Source: Ascaphus truei (lineage: Eukaryota; Chordata; Amphibia; Anura; Ascaphidae). Taken from it: a stretch of DNA of 64,000 nt. Position numbers and translations under genes: made by a program. The stretch lies in assembly GCA_036426205.1 (NCBI GenBank), contig CM071574.1, positions 14,048,130 through 14,112,129 on the forward strand, in the 5' to 3' direction. Numbering within the stretch: the first letter of the stretch is position 1; each line of letters opens with the position of its first letter. The notes beneath the pieces were generated by a model. It was not told the origin of the DNA. It searched no databases and worked only from the letters and a program-made list of their open reading frames with translations. Shown here piece after piece: positions 45,848 through 57,183 of this stretch.

Positions 45848-46026
45848 GGCTGATACTTACTTAGCGGTGCTATGCCATAAGATATCTTCCAGAGCTGGAA
45901 TACACCTCATGGCCCATTCAAAGGAATAGGCCCATAAGCTGTATTCTTGTGCCACAAGATACATACTGTAGTTACATAGTTACAATATGTCTTATGGCAT
46001 AGCACTGCGTTTTAAATATCGACCCA
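45848..46026. mobile_element. MITE-like element with ggtgctatgccataaga ends
   Basis: The inverted arms agcggtgctatgccataaga (from 45863) and tcttatggcatagcactgcg (to about 46008) enclose a non-coding core with symmetrical catggcccattcaa/ataggcccataag motifs. A related motif (gtggtgctatgct) is at 62932. Confidence 0.55.
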
Positions 46027-46029
46027 GTG

Positions 46030-47120
46030 TGATAGATGACATCATAAAGCCAATGTGTGTTCCTCAAGGCACCTAAGGAGAAAGTACATGTGTTTCTGTT
46101 GTTATTTTATATAGCTCCTATGGCATGTACTTTTGCAAACATTAAGGATTGGTTTTAGAAACAGTTCACTCTGTCCATTTCTGTACTTGTAAACATACAT
46201 GCAAATAAATAACGCATATCATACTTTATAAAGTACCTGAGGTAGTAATAGGAAATGTAAAGCATAACATGAACCAAAGACAATTCATTACGCTGAGAGT
46301 GAACATGTCAGGTACTCAGGTTCACACATGAAATTAAAACGCAAGCACTAGAGGTCCATTAAATATTTGGATATATCTACAGTGAAGAGGCAAGAGTGTA
46401 CTGTAATATAAAGCAAACATTAGTGTAGGTCTCAGGTGAGTTGCCAGGCACAAAGCCAAAGTGAGTGCTTTTATTGGCGATATAGTGAGTGATTTAATCA
46501 TTGGTGTCTTTCCCTGAAAAAAAAAATGTATCTTATAAATTTTTGAAAAAAATGCTTTTAGTACAGAATTAGGGTCCGGGGAGATATAGGACTGAATTGT
46601 ACTGTACATGACTAAGTAATGTCAGAAGAAGGGAAAAGGGGGCAGAGTGGTACATTACAGCTTAATACAATACATTAAAATACATAGATATACCTAATGT
46701 AAGTTCATCTGCTTCCACTTTGTTTTGAAGTGCTCTTTCGTTATGGGCTCAAGTTTGCTATTAACAAAATAGGATGAGTTGGTTGCATTTGGGGATCTTT
46801 AAAAAAAAACTGTATAGTGCGGCATTACATTAAAATGGGTTTGTTTCTTCCATTTAGCTTTGCATGTTATACAATTCAAAAGGCTTCTCATGAGGTGCAA
46901 GCCAATCTTTATTTACAGATTCTAACATTCCCAGTCATGGACCTCACCTTGGTAAAGTGTCCTGGTTAGGTTCCCCACCACCCAGACCATTCCTTTTCAA
47001 GTATTTCACTGGCTAATTATGCTAGGAACATATCTGGTTGGGGTTCATACAGGTAGACTATTTTTATATTCAGTGTCACCTTCCACACGAATCCAACTCC
47101 TGCAGGAGAGTCTTACCTAT
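46030..47120. other. Anonymous DNA
   Basis: No gene or repeat recognised; AT-rich with short chance frames. Confidence 0.4.
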
Positions 47121-47125
47121 CAGCC

Positions 47126-47165
47126 CCGATGAAGGTCCGTTGTTTAGATCAAAACATCGGCTGTT
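47126..47165 (+). ncRNA. Degenerate hammerhead-like motif
   Basis: CCGATGA (one change from CTGATGA), an imperfect stem II between AGGTCC and AGATC, then AAAAC in place of GAAAC, and ATCGGC. It is followed by gcctttggagtatgtgagac and a T run, as in terminal modules of Penelope-like elements. Probably a relic. Confidence 0.4.
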
Positions 47166-47303
47166 CCTAGCCTTTGGAGTATGTGAGACAATCAAATAAT
47201 ATTTTTTTTTGCATTTGGTGTGCCCAGCTTCTTATTCTAACTAGAATGTCACATCCTTTCTTTCTAGTCCTGAAGCACTGTCCCCCTTTCTAGATCTCCC
47301 CAC

Positions 47304-49712
47304 TCCTATTTATGGAATTCTTTTTTTTTAAACTTTCATTTTATTAGGTGAGGCAATACAGACATATTAACACAATCCATTGGCTTACAATGCGTCACTG
47401 TGTTTTCATACTTCTTCTCCAAACAACATACAAAACATGACATGACATACCGGACGAACAAAGGAACCGGGGAAAGGAGAGAAAGGGGGGGGAGGAAGGG
47501 GGTGGGGGGGGTGGTGAGCGACACTGGCGGTTTTTGGTCTGTGCTAGTTTAGGCTTTCCTAATTAGGTCCGGGATCGCAGCTCTTTATGTGGCTGTGTGC
47601 CTATTTTCCTCTACCAGATCGGAATATCCTTTAACTAAATCTCCCCTTTTTATGTTGCTTACCTCAGGGCCTAGTGTCTAGGATCCATTTCGCCACCGGA
47701 GAACGCCTTTGCTAGCTATCATTGCAATATGTTGGTGAGGTCAACCCCCGGGATGTCTGTCTGTGTCAGCCATGGTGACCACACTTTTAGAAAATTTGTG
47801 CCGGTGTCGTTGACCAGACTTGTCAACTGTTCCATCCGGCAGATGAACCAAATTCGATTTCTGATTTTGGGTATAATTGGAATCTGTGGTTGCTTCCACA
47901 GTGCTGCGATCTCGCATCTAGTGGCAGTGGCAAAATGTGCCACTAGTCTGTGTGTTGCGTTCGAGAACCCCTGAACCCGCCGGCCTAACAGGAACAGCCA
48001 CGGATCCAAGGGGACCTCGATCCCCAACAGCCGTTGTAGCCACTCCTGTACCTCCTCCCAAATCGGGGCCACTTTTGCGCACGACCACAGCATGTGGAGC
48101 ATGTCCGCTCTCTCCCCGCACTGTTTGGGGCAGAGCGGGGAGTAGCCTCTGACAAATTTCGAGAGTTTTGTTGGGGTATAGTACCAACGCATGAGGACCT
48201 TATAGGCGTTCTCCTTTAGCGTGGTACAGATAGAGCTCTTTGCTGCTGCCTGTAGGATCCTATCCCAATCGTCGTCCTCTAATGTGTCCCCTAAGTCAGC
48301 TTCCCATTGCCTCATATAATTAAGTCTAGGTGTGTCAGTTGTCTCCGGACAAATCACTTCCCTGTACATTCGAGAGGTTAGTCCCCGTGTGTCCGTTTGT
48401 CTGGCGCACAGCTGCTCGAAATTTGTTCTCCGTGGCCGAATTGGGGTCTTGGCATAGAAGGCCCTTATCTGTAGGTATCTAAATAATTCAGTATTCGGAA
48501 TGTTTTTTTCCTCTTTTACGTGAGCGAAGGATTTAATTACACCCTTGCTGCCAAGATCGTACAATCGGAGGTAGCCTGCTAGTCTCCACTTTGTGAACTG
48601 AGCGCTGTCTAGACCAGGAGCGAAGTCCGGGTTGCCCCATATGGGGGTCATCAATGACTGCTGTGATGTAAGAGAACATCTAAATTTAGTGGCCCCCCAT
48701 ACCTTCAGGGAATTTCTCATGGCCTGCAGTGGTGTGGACATCCGTACATGACTACTCTTGGGTAGCCATATCAGGTTCTTCAGATCCACCGGGGCGCAGC
48801 ACTCCCTCTCCAGTGCCACCCATCTCCTAAGGGTTGGGTCTGTGTGCCACTGCAGAATCTGCGTTAATTGAGCTGCTTCGTAGTAAGCAAACAAGCACGG
48901 CACGCCCAGCCCCCCTCTTGAGGTCGGCCTCCTCAAGATATCTTGTTTAATTCTGGGCCTTTTTTTATTCCAAATGAATTTTGTTATCGCGGACTGTAAA
49001 GAGAGGATCTCTTCTCGTGGCAGGGGAATCGGGAGGGTCTGAAAGAGATACAGCACTCGTGGGAGAAGATTCATTTTTACGCTTTGTATCTTGCCTATCC
49101 ACGAGATGCTATATTCTGCCCATCTCCGTAGATCCTCCTTTAGTGTCTTGAACAACTGTGGGTAATTTGCCTTATATAAGGTTTTATAATCTTTGGTGAG
49201 GTTAACCCCTAAATATTTAATCATAGAGGGCTGCCACTTAAAATTGAAATTGAGTCCAATTAGTTTTTCAGTTGATTTAGGTAGATTGAGATTGAGAGCT
49301 TCTGATTTGGCCTGATTTATTTTGAAACCCGAGATTTGATGGAATCTCCCCAGAATTGAGAACACATTGGGCAGAGAGGTAAGAGGCTGCGATAATGTCA
49401 GGATCACATCATCTGCGTACAGGGCAACCTTATGTGATTGCTCTTTAAAAGTTATGCCCTTGACATCCGGGCTTGACCTAATATGTGCCGCCAAGGGTTC
49501 TATACATAGGGCGAACAGCAAGGGGGACAACGGGCATCCCTGTCTCGTGCCACTATGAATCTGAAAAAGCTCTGAAGGGAATCCCTGATGCCTCACTCTA
49601 GCTGCCGGCCCCTCGTACAGTGCCATGATGGCCTCCAATAAGCTTCCTCCGAAGCCAAACGCCCCCAGCGTCTCTTTCAGGTAGGGCCAATCGATCCTAT
49701 TTATGGAATTCT
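47304..49712 (-). mobile_element. Young L1/Tx1-like LINE insertion, 5'-truncated, with 18-bp target duplication
   Basis: The direct repeats tcctatttatggaattct (47304-47321 and 49695-49712) bracket the element. A T run at 47321-47330 is the poly(A) tail on the minus strand, followed inwards by a 3' UTR of about 390 bp and one uninterrupted ORF2 frame. The 5' end stops inside RT motif A: the first codons are IDWPYLKETL, so the usual EKAFDR just upstream is missing. The intact frame and perfect duplication indicate a recent event. Confidence 0.92.
47719..49694 (-). pseudogene. L1/Tx1-like ORF2 C-terminal 658 residues, frame intact
   Basis: The frame is open from the truncation point (49694) to the stop at 47719. 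The first methionine is at 49638, giving 639 residues. In that numbering: motif B SGTRQGCPLSPLLFAL at 29-44, catalytic YADDVIL at 74-80, KYLGVNLTKD at 141-150, the thumb segment SWIGKIQSVKMNLLPRVLYL at 179-198 and a C-terminal zinc-knuckle pattern with C503, C507, H515 and C520. The endonuclease, RT fingers and the first catalytic aspartate are missing through 5' truncation, so no active enzyme can result. Tx1 versus L1 needs a phylogeny. Confidence 0.9.
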
Positions 49713-52610
49713 GTGCTTTTTCTCTATCATTTTTCTTTAGGGTCTACACTCGCTTGTCCATCTTTCTATTTCTCCCACTCTTTCTGTTTCTATCTCCTTC
49801 TGGTTCTTTGCCTACTTTAAGAACTTTGTTATGTTTTCTTGTTCTGGTATCTCTCCCTTCCGCTCTATTCCTTTTAAGATAAATTATCCACTTGTGCGTC
49901 TGCCATTTTCACCTCTTTTTGCCTAGCACAGTAAATGCGTTTTGTTTACTGTATGTAGGAGGTCAAATGGTACCAGAGGATTTGGGCAAAATGGCCTGCG
50001 AACTCTTATAAGTGATTCATGGGCCGTAGTCAGTACAGTAAGCCATTCCCCTACTCAACTACATCCTTGGGCTCTAGTAGGCCCCTAATATTGACATAAG
50101 ATTTGCCCCAACAGGATAGAGGCAGAAAACATAGCGAGGAGCTTACATTATATTTTATCCTTCCTGTAAAACAAAATAGGTGATTATGGTCCCTCATGTT
50201 TCTCAGTCCAAACACAATTTGTGTAGTTGTGTGGAATACAGTCAATTTGTAGTAAAGCGAATTTATATGACCTCCAAATTATTTTTGTTATAGCATTGGA
50301 TATTAACATAGAGCGGCAAGTGATATAATATAATAAATGATATTGAATATGCATCTTTCTAGTTTAAGGTAAGGTTTTCAATGCCAAGGTGCTACTTTCA
50401 TACGTTGTTTTCGATGTCCTATATTTTACAGTAAGACAGGGATCCATAATCTTTCTTTCCAAGCATTTGGGAAATGTGATATAACCACTTGATATAGGGA
50501 AGGATAATGTATCGTAGGACATTGCTCAGCCCTAAATGTAATATATATTGGGAAGGTAGGGAAAGTAGTGTTATTTAGAATTCACCTTTATATGAATAAG
50601 ATCTTTATATGAATAAGATAAATAATAAGATAATGGAATTTTTTAGAAATAGAAATTGCCGCATTATAGGGAAAGCACTATTCTTAAAAAAAATCTTTAG
50701 TGTAATTTAATCATGAATTAATTAGTGAAAATGTAATTATTCAAACTGAATCACATATTTCATTAATATATAATGCTGAATCCCAGGACTCAATATTTAA
50801 ATACTTAGTTTAAACTCCTCATGAAATTAATTAGTTGCCCTGGACAGCATTAGTTAGTATCCCTGTATCCTTTGAGCAAACACAGGAAACACCTCTGTTG
50901 CCGGGTGAACAATGTCGATACTGTGTGATGTTCATCATCAGTCAACAAAATAGTTTTCAAACTGAAAAACAAAAGAATATGTGGAGACCGTTATTGCACA
51001 CACAGCTTCTGAAGTCTGTTTGTGAAAGCGGAATAGAGAGAAGATATATTACACAGATGCATATTTAAAGGGACAGTCCAACATAGAGGTTCAAAAGCAA
51101 ATTAAACAACTTAATGTAATTGGCTTCCGTGTAAAGATTGAATTGCCCTTACTTATTGGTGTCCTGTGAAAAATTATTATGTTTTCTTCTCAGTTAGTTT
51201 ATCTGTTTGAGTAATGTTGGCATCATAATTACTTTCTTACAAACAAAGAAGAAACAAAAATAATAATGTAACTCTAGGACTGAGATTTGACATGCAGATT
51301 TATTGGCAAAAACCATTAGGAAAGGGTTGTAAAGAAGTGTTAATCTGAAATTTACCCTATAAAACATGCCCCCATTATTAGTTCCATTTGGTCCTAGGAG
51401 GGACTGAACCTTTAATGACCAGCATAACCATTAAAAAGCAGGAGACGTTCAAAACGATATCCTACAAAACATCTTTATCAAAATTCAAATGTTTCTTCTG
51501 GGAAACTGTTCTTTTTTTTGTCTACTTTCTCTGCCAAAAAAATCTAACTTGAACAACAAAAGTTTATAAACAATGAAAATTCCAGCTCCTTGACATCAGT
51601 GATGTGAAGCTTTCACACTGATACAAATATTTACCCTGAGCTCTGGCAAGGCTTTTCTTGCCCAAGTCTCCCTTAATCATACATTTTTCTTTGACTGAGT
51701 TATGCTTTCCAGTACGTGATTTGCTCCGGTTACTTTTTAACACATCCCAGAGGCTGTGTCAAACTAAGCTCAGAGCGGGCCATGTCACATGGTAGCTGCC
51801 AAACAAGTTATTCAGGAGGATCTTGGCAAATATTAGAGCAGTGTCTTTTCTAACAGTTTTAATAAATGTGTTTGTTCATTTTTGACCATCATCTATAATT
51901 TAGCCTTCTCATATTCTAAAAACACCAAGCCAAGAAAGTAAGCAGAACCACATTCATTTTTCTCTACTACCTTCAGGCAATTTGTTGTGTTTTTTTTTCT
52001 CATAGAGGTACTGTAACATGTTACAATGGAACAGTAAAAATCCATCACACGTAATAACACTTTTAAGGGAATATGAAACTGCAGATTCTTTTTTTATAAA
52101 TTCATATGCTTTGTATTCAATGGACTAAATAATTGAAGATGGAGCAAAGGCTTATGTTTGAGATGATAGAAAATGCATATTTCATATTGAGTAAACCACG
52201 CATTTGATATGTTATTTAAGATTGGAGGAATTTTCCCAGATAATGTTTGGCATTATAATAATGAACGCCCTCAGTGCTAAAGAGACTGTGATATGCATTG
52301 CAAGTTCCTGTAACTCAAGGGGTTAAAGGACAGTGAAACAGACAACCATGATACAGCTTTTACTTTTAAAGGGAGTATCAGTTTCTACATTTGTGGCAAA
52401 ACACTCGATGTGCAGATCAAAAATACTCAAGTGTCCATGATAGCCACACAACTCACAAAGGTTTCTCAGTCTGAATGCAGTATCTACAACAGTGAAAAAA
52501 TGACAGATATCAAGTTTCATACAGTGCATAAACTACAGATACACATATTATGGGCATTGACCTGCAAATGAGCATTTGTGCATGTAGAGCTAAAGAGCTG
52601 AATATACTGA
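49713..52610. other. Anonymous DNA, partly candidate regulatory
   Basis: No gene or transposon identified. The part from about 51300 to 52250 is free of visible repeats and of mixed composition (for example ctgagctctggcaaggcttt at about 51637), like conserved non-coding DNA. This is impression only. Confidence 0.3.
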
Positions 52611-52669
52611 TACATTACCTGTAGCCAGTGCCAGATTTAGGCATAAGCTAACTAAGTTAAAACTTAGGG

Positions 52670-53007
52670 CAGCGGTGCGCAAACTGGGGGGCGTGACCCC
52701 CAGGGGGGGCGTGAGACTGAGTGTGAGTGGGGTGCGGGGTTTACAGAGGCCCCGCGCTCTTCCCGAAGGCACTTAAATTAAGTAACGGGGGAGCTGCAGG
52801 GTCTCTGTAAACCTAACTTACCTTGGCTCTGGCGGCTTCTCACACGCGTTGCCATGGCAACGCGGCATCAAACGATGCAGCGAGGTCATGTGACGTCACG
52901 TTGCTATGGCAATGTGACGTCATGACGCCAGAGTGCGGGTGAGGGGGGGCACGGAGGTGAGGGGACCGCCGGCAGGGGGCGCAGGGAAAAAAGTTTGTAC
53001 CCCTCTG
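52670..53007. mobile_element. hAT-type MITE (family C), copy 3
   Basis: A 338-bp element with ends cagcggtgcgcaaac and gtttgtacccctctg. Flanks acttaggg (52662-52669) and gcttaggg (53008-53015) match at seven of eight bases. The interior shows the family palindrome gttgccatggcaacg / cgttgctatggcaatg. Confidence 0.88.
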
Positions 53008-53020
53008 GCTTAGGGCATGG

Positions 53021-53117
53021 GTGTGCATCGTCAGTCGTCAAGGGCCACAACAGAACAGGTTTTCAGGAAAACCTGACCTATTGGTGACGCTAGAGGATGG
53101 GAGTTGCCCGCCCCTGG
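53021..53117. mobile_element. hAT-type MITE (family B), internally deleted
   Basis: Starts near gtgtgcatcgtcagtcgtcaa, keeps aacaggttttcaggaaaacctgac and ends gggagttgcccgcccctgg. About 97 bp of the 183-bp family remain. Confidence 0.6.
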
Positions 53118-53558
53118 CTTGGGGCCTCACAATATGAGGGGCCTCAAAAATAGAAAACAATTCATGCATTTCAATTTTTAAAGTCGGTCAAATAAAGAAG
53201 ATATGGGAAAAAGAGGATGCTTTATAAATATGGATATTTTCATTCAAATATGACACTAATAAAACATTGTGCATCAAAAGTGACAAACTTCGTAGCTTAT
53301 CATTTGAAGACATCAATGACTTTGCTCTCCAAAAATCCCGAAAGTAAATGTTTTAATATCAAAATGCATGTGATATGCAAACACTGTTCATTTTAGCTTT
53401 ACACCATAATCTTTGTATATAACAATGCATAGTATAATGCAGTAGTGCGCAAACTGGGGGCACGAGATTTGCTGCGGGGGGCGCAGGGTTTACAGTGGCC
53501 CCATGTGCTTCCAGAAGGCACTGGCGAAGGCCTCTGTAAACTGCACTTACCTTGCTTC

Positions 53559-54160
53559 TGCAAATGTGGACAAATGAGCAAATGTGGACAAGGGGCACAG
53601 AGAAAAATGACCACCGTCAGACTGACTGTGACCCATAGGAGTCCCAATAATGCTAACCTTACCGACTGGTCTCACAAACCACCCTTTCCAGCCGAGTAGT
53701 AACTTGATGACGTGCCCCGTGATGAGCCATAAACCGCTGACGGGTAAGCCGTGGCTGGGAAAAACACGTGTGTGTGGCGTTCCTGAGAGAGACGCCGGCT
53801 GTGGAAACCGCCACTCCGCTGGAGGCTTGCGAGCCTGCCCCTCACCTCACCGATGTGTGTGGAAGCTGTATGCGAGCTGTGCCTCTGCAACCGGCTGTGC
53901 TGGTCTGGGAGCCCACGTGGTGGTGGTGCGTGCGCGTGCACTGATCTTCCTGGGGCTGTGCGTGAGAGCCAGCCGCGGCGCTGAGAGCGGGGATCGGTGT
54001 GCGGTGTCCTCCGGCGTCTGTCAGCTGGATAACGCCTTCCGTGAATCAATATCACCTGCTGTGTTTGGAGATGCCTGTGTGCTCCATACAAAAAGGCATA
54101 GCAAAGTTGTAGAAGGAAAAGAATGGTCACTACATCCAGAAGCACCGATCACAAGCTTGG
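53559..54160 (-). other. GC-rich terminal section of the Penelope-like element
   Basis: A non-coding GC-rich stretch beyond the hammerhead-like motif. Frames on both strands (for example 53650-54168 plus, 53672-54145 minus) overlap completely and lack motifs. A short direct repeat aaatgtggacaa occurs twice at 53560-53590. The section is comparable in position to the GC-rich part at 17680-17940 of another module. Confidence 0.5.
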
Positions 54161-54209
54161 TAGATTAAAAAGTTCTTTATTACAAAAAGCTGGACATCAA
54201 GATACAAGC

Positions 54210-54248
54210 TCTGACGCGTTTCATCCCGTACAAGGGACTTTATCAAAG
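54210..54248 (-). ncRNA. Hammerhead ribozyme-like motif of the Penelope-like element
   Basis: Minus strand: CTTTGATA, stem II of GTCCC with GGGAT (5 bp including a G-U pair) around a TTGTAC-type loop, then GAAAC and GCGTCAGAGC. The 3' half and the ACGCGT palindrome are canonical. The 5' core deviates from CTGATGA, so activity is uncertain. It lies about 470 bp beyond the stop of the RT gene. Confidence 0.55.
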
Positions 54249-54718
54249 ATACTTGTTACTTACACCAAGCACATATATATAGGTACAAACAAAATCTGAT
54301 TGGTCTACTCCAAGCACAGACTCAGCAGATTGCAATCATCACAATGAGTGGCGACTCCCATGTGTAGTATATTAACCTCTGCCAGTCTGGTAGAAAACAT
54401 GCAAACATATATATACACAATAGACAATGTGATTAAAAACAACGAAACATGATGTCAAGCATAATAAAAAATTAGATATTCCATGGACGTCCAAGGGAAA
54501 TACAGATGTACAATATGTATAAAAATAAAAGATATACAAAGATAAGAAAATGAGACCATTACAAAAAATCATAACCATTGTTAGCGCTAAATAATCCCAA
54601 TATGTACTATCCTTATTTTATTTCAATCATTTAATAGATACATACTGAAAATTTATGAGTTATAAAGTCATACATATAAGAACTTGAACTCAATAGGTAA
54701 CCACCTATAAATTCTATA

Positions 54719-57139
54719 TTAATCCAACAGAAAATGTTTCAGCTCCCAATCTGAATTCATTCCAAAAGGGTGAAGGGAGTTAAGCATATATATCCAGTAC
54801 ATTTCTCTTTTGTTTAGCCTGTTTTCTCTATTGCCGCCTCTTGGGTGATGGGGTATATGTTCAATGGCAGTAAAGGAAAAATTACCAATGCCTCCCATTG
54901 GGCATTGGGAGAAATGCCTGGATACTGGATGTATTAAATCATGCTTTTTTATTAACCGGGTATGTTCAGCTATGCGTAATCTCAGTGATCTAATTGTGCG
55001 GCCTACATATTTGTGGCCACAAGCGCACGCGAGAACGTAAACCACATAGGATGTATTGCAGTTTAAAAAGTAGTTAATATTAAACTTCTTTTTATCATTG
55101 GAATGCATAATGAATTTTGCTGGAAGTGCGTATTGGCACATTGAACAATTTGCGCAACTGAAGAAGCCTTTGGGTATATTAGTAATTCTTGGGCTTCCTC
55201 TGTTTGAATCAAACAGGCTGGGAGAGAGATGTGAGGCCAAGGTTTTGGCCTTACGAAAGGTAAACCTTGGACCACTAGACAACGAGGGGCCAATATCTTC
55301 ATCTAGCAAAAGTGTATGCCAATGTTTTTGTACGATTTTGGAGATTGATGAAGACTGTGAGCTATACGTGGTTATAAAAAATGGACTCTGTGTAGAATTA
55401 TTAACCGTATTAATTGATTTTTTCAGATTTCTTGAATGTTTCTTTCTAGAGACAGTTTCTTGGATGAGATTATCTCTGTCCATAGAATCTGCTCTTATGA
55501 AGGCAGCATCTATGTCACTGATTGAGTAACCCCTGGCCTTAAATCTGTCAGACATTTCTTTTGATCTTGACAGAAAAGTATCTTTTGTTGAACATAATCT
55601 TTTTAGTCTCATAAATTGAGATCCAGGAATATTCCTTATCAATGAGCGGGGATGACAACTCCGCGCATTGAGAAGCATATTCCTGGAGTTCTCCTTTCGA
55701 TAAACATCGGTCTGTATATTCATCTCATTATCAATGTACAGTGTTAGATCTAAATAATTTATATAATTCATATTGTGCTCAAAAGTGAATTTAATATTAT
55801 AATCATTGGTGTTTAAATAGTGAATAAAAGAAATAAGAGTGTTCTCATCACCATCCCAAATAACAATCAAATCGTCAATATATCTCTTAAAAAAGATGAT
55901 ATATTGACGGAAAGGATTGTTAGCGTGATAAATAAATTGTGACTCCCAAAAACCCATAAATAAATTAGCGTAAGAAGGTGCAAAGCTAGTGCCCATGGCG
56001 GTGCCTAATTTTTGTAAATAAAACCGTGAGTCAAACATAAAATAATTGTGTGTGAGTAAAAAAAGTACAGATTCTTGTAAAAAAGTGCAAAGTGAAATTG
56101 ATAAAGTGGATAAATCTAAAAAGTGTCGTACAGCTTTAAGTCCGTGATTGTGATCAATAATGGAGTACAGGGAGGTCACATCTAATGTGACCCACCTATA
56201 CTCCTTAGTCCATGTGATGTCCTGTACCTTGAAAATGAGATCCGATGAGTCTCTGATATAGGAGGGAAGTTGAAGAACCAGGGGTTGTAGGAACTTGTCC
56301 ACATACCGCGATAACCCATCCCCCAAAGATCCAATGCTCGCCACTATTGGTCGTCCAGGAGGGTCGACTAGCGATTTATGGATCTTTGGGAGATGGTGGA
56401 ATACCGGAATCACGGGATGTGGACAGTTCAGAAATTCAATCTCTTTGTGACTAATGACATTAAGGATACTGCCCATGGTTAGTAATTCGGTCAATTCTAG
56501 AGAATAAGATAAAGTTGGATCTTTTTTAAGAGCCTGATATGAATTGTCATCACGAAGCTGCCTAAGTGCTTCTCTTTTGTACTGTTCAGAGGATAATATC
56601 ACTAGGGCTCCCCCTTTATCTGCATGTCTGATCACGATATCCAAATTGCTCTTAATATGTTCAATTTGTTGTACTTCAGAGTAAGTTAAATTCCCAGAAC
56701 TAATATTAGAATAAGAGAAACCTTGAGAAAGAAATTTTAAATCGCGTTCGACCAACCTTTCAAAAGTAGTTATGGATGGCCCTCTATTATAATTCGGGCA
56801 AAATACAGATTTTTTCTTATAGCCCGAGTCCTCTGAGCCAAAAAAAGGTTGGACGAATGTATTAATAGGTTCTCCTTGTGACAGTAACAGAGTTTCCATG
56901 TCTGAAATTACACAATTTTCTTGGAAATTTAAATCCTGAAGCAGATCAGAATTTGACTCTATTGGTATCGATGGAACCCCATCTGATTTTTTTCCCAACA
57001 ATCGATTTCTAGAACTAAATAGCTTTTTTAAAGAGAGTTTGCGCGTAAATTTCTGGAGGTCTATAATTGTTTGAAACAATTGGAATTTTTGAGTGGGTGC
57101 GAATCCTAAACCTTTATTCAAAAGATTCAACTGATCCAA
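54719..57139 (-). CDS. Penelope-like reverse transcriptase with GIY-YIG endonuclease
   Basis: An 806-residue uninterrupted frame that would copy the element's RNA and nick target DNA in the nucleus. The N-terminal block NLLNKGLGFAPT (5-16) is typical of the family. RT motifs: PKIHKS and GRPIVAS (251-268), motif A VTLDVTSLY (317-325, catalytic D320), motif B GTAMGTSFAPSYANLFM (379-395), and motif C RYIDDL (419-424). A cysteine cluster C662, C665, C668 precedes the nuclease: VYVLACACGHKYVGRT (700-715) holds the GIY and YIG positions (Y701, Y711), and E779 in LNKREMYWI is the likely catalytic glutamate. The length is usual for the family. The start ATG is the first in frame, just before the conserved N-terminal block and 44 bp after ORF1. 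No inactivating change is seen, so the protein may be functional or recently so. Confidence 0.93.
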   Translation of the reverse strand: MDQLNLLNKGLGFAPTQKFQLFQTIIDLQKFTRKLSLKKLFSSRNRLLGKKSDGVPSIPIESNSDLLQDLNFQENCVISDMETLLLSQGEPINTFVQPFFGSEDSGYKKKSVFCPNYNRGPSITTFERLVERDLKFLSQGFSYSNISSGNLTYSEVQQIEHIKSNLDIVIRHADKGGALVILSSEQYKREALRQLRDDNSYQALKKDPTLSYSLELTELLTMGSILNVISHKEIEFLNCPHPVIPVFHHLPKIHKSLVDPPGRPIVASIGSLGDGLSRYVDKFLQPLVLQLPSYIRDSSDLIFKVQDITWTKEYRWVTLDVTSLYSIIDHNHGLKAVRHFLDLSTLSISLCTFLQESVLFLLTHNYFMFDSRFYLQKLGTAMGTSFAPSYANLFMGFWESQFIYHANNPFRQYIIFFKRYIDDLIVIWDGDENTLISFIHYLNTNDYNIKFTFEHNMNYINYLDLTLYIDNEMNIQTDVYRKENSRNMLLNARSCHPRSLIRNIPGSQFMRLKRLCSTKDTFLSRSKEMSDRFKARGYSISDIDAAFIRADSMDRDNLIQETVSRKKHSRNLKKSINTVNNSTQSPFFITTYSSQSSSISKIVQKHWHTLLLDEDIGPSLSSGPRFTFRKAKTLASHLSPSLFDSNRGSPRITNIPKGFFSCANCSMCQYALPAKFIMHSNDKKKFNINYFLNCNTSYVVYVLACACGHKYVGRTIRSLRLRIAEHTRLIKKHDLIHPVSRHFSQCPMGGIGNFSFTAIEHIPHHPRGGNRENRLNKREMYWIYMLNSLHPFGMNSDWELKHFLLD

Positions 57140-57183
57140 GGGAAGATCTACACCTGATAAGTTTATAACATTATCAGGAAGAT

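Noticed and set aside
47937..48187. Frames opposite and out of phase to the L1-like ORF
   Set aside because: Shadows of the long ORF2 frame with no motif of their own.
53650..54168. 172-codon plus frame and 157-codon minus frame
   Set aside because: They overlap on opposite strands in the GC-rich non-coding terminal section of the Penelope-like element; low stop-codon frequency in GC-rich DNA explains both.
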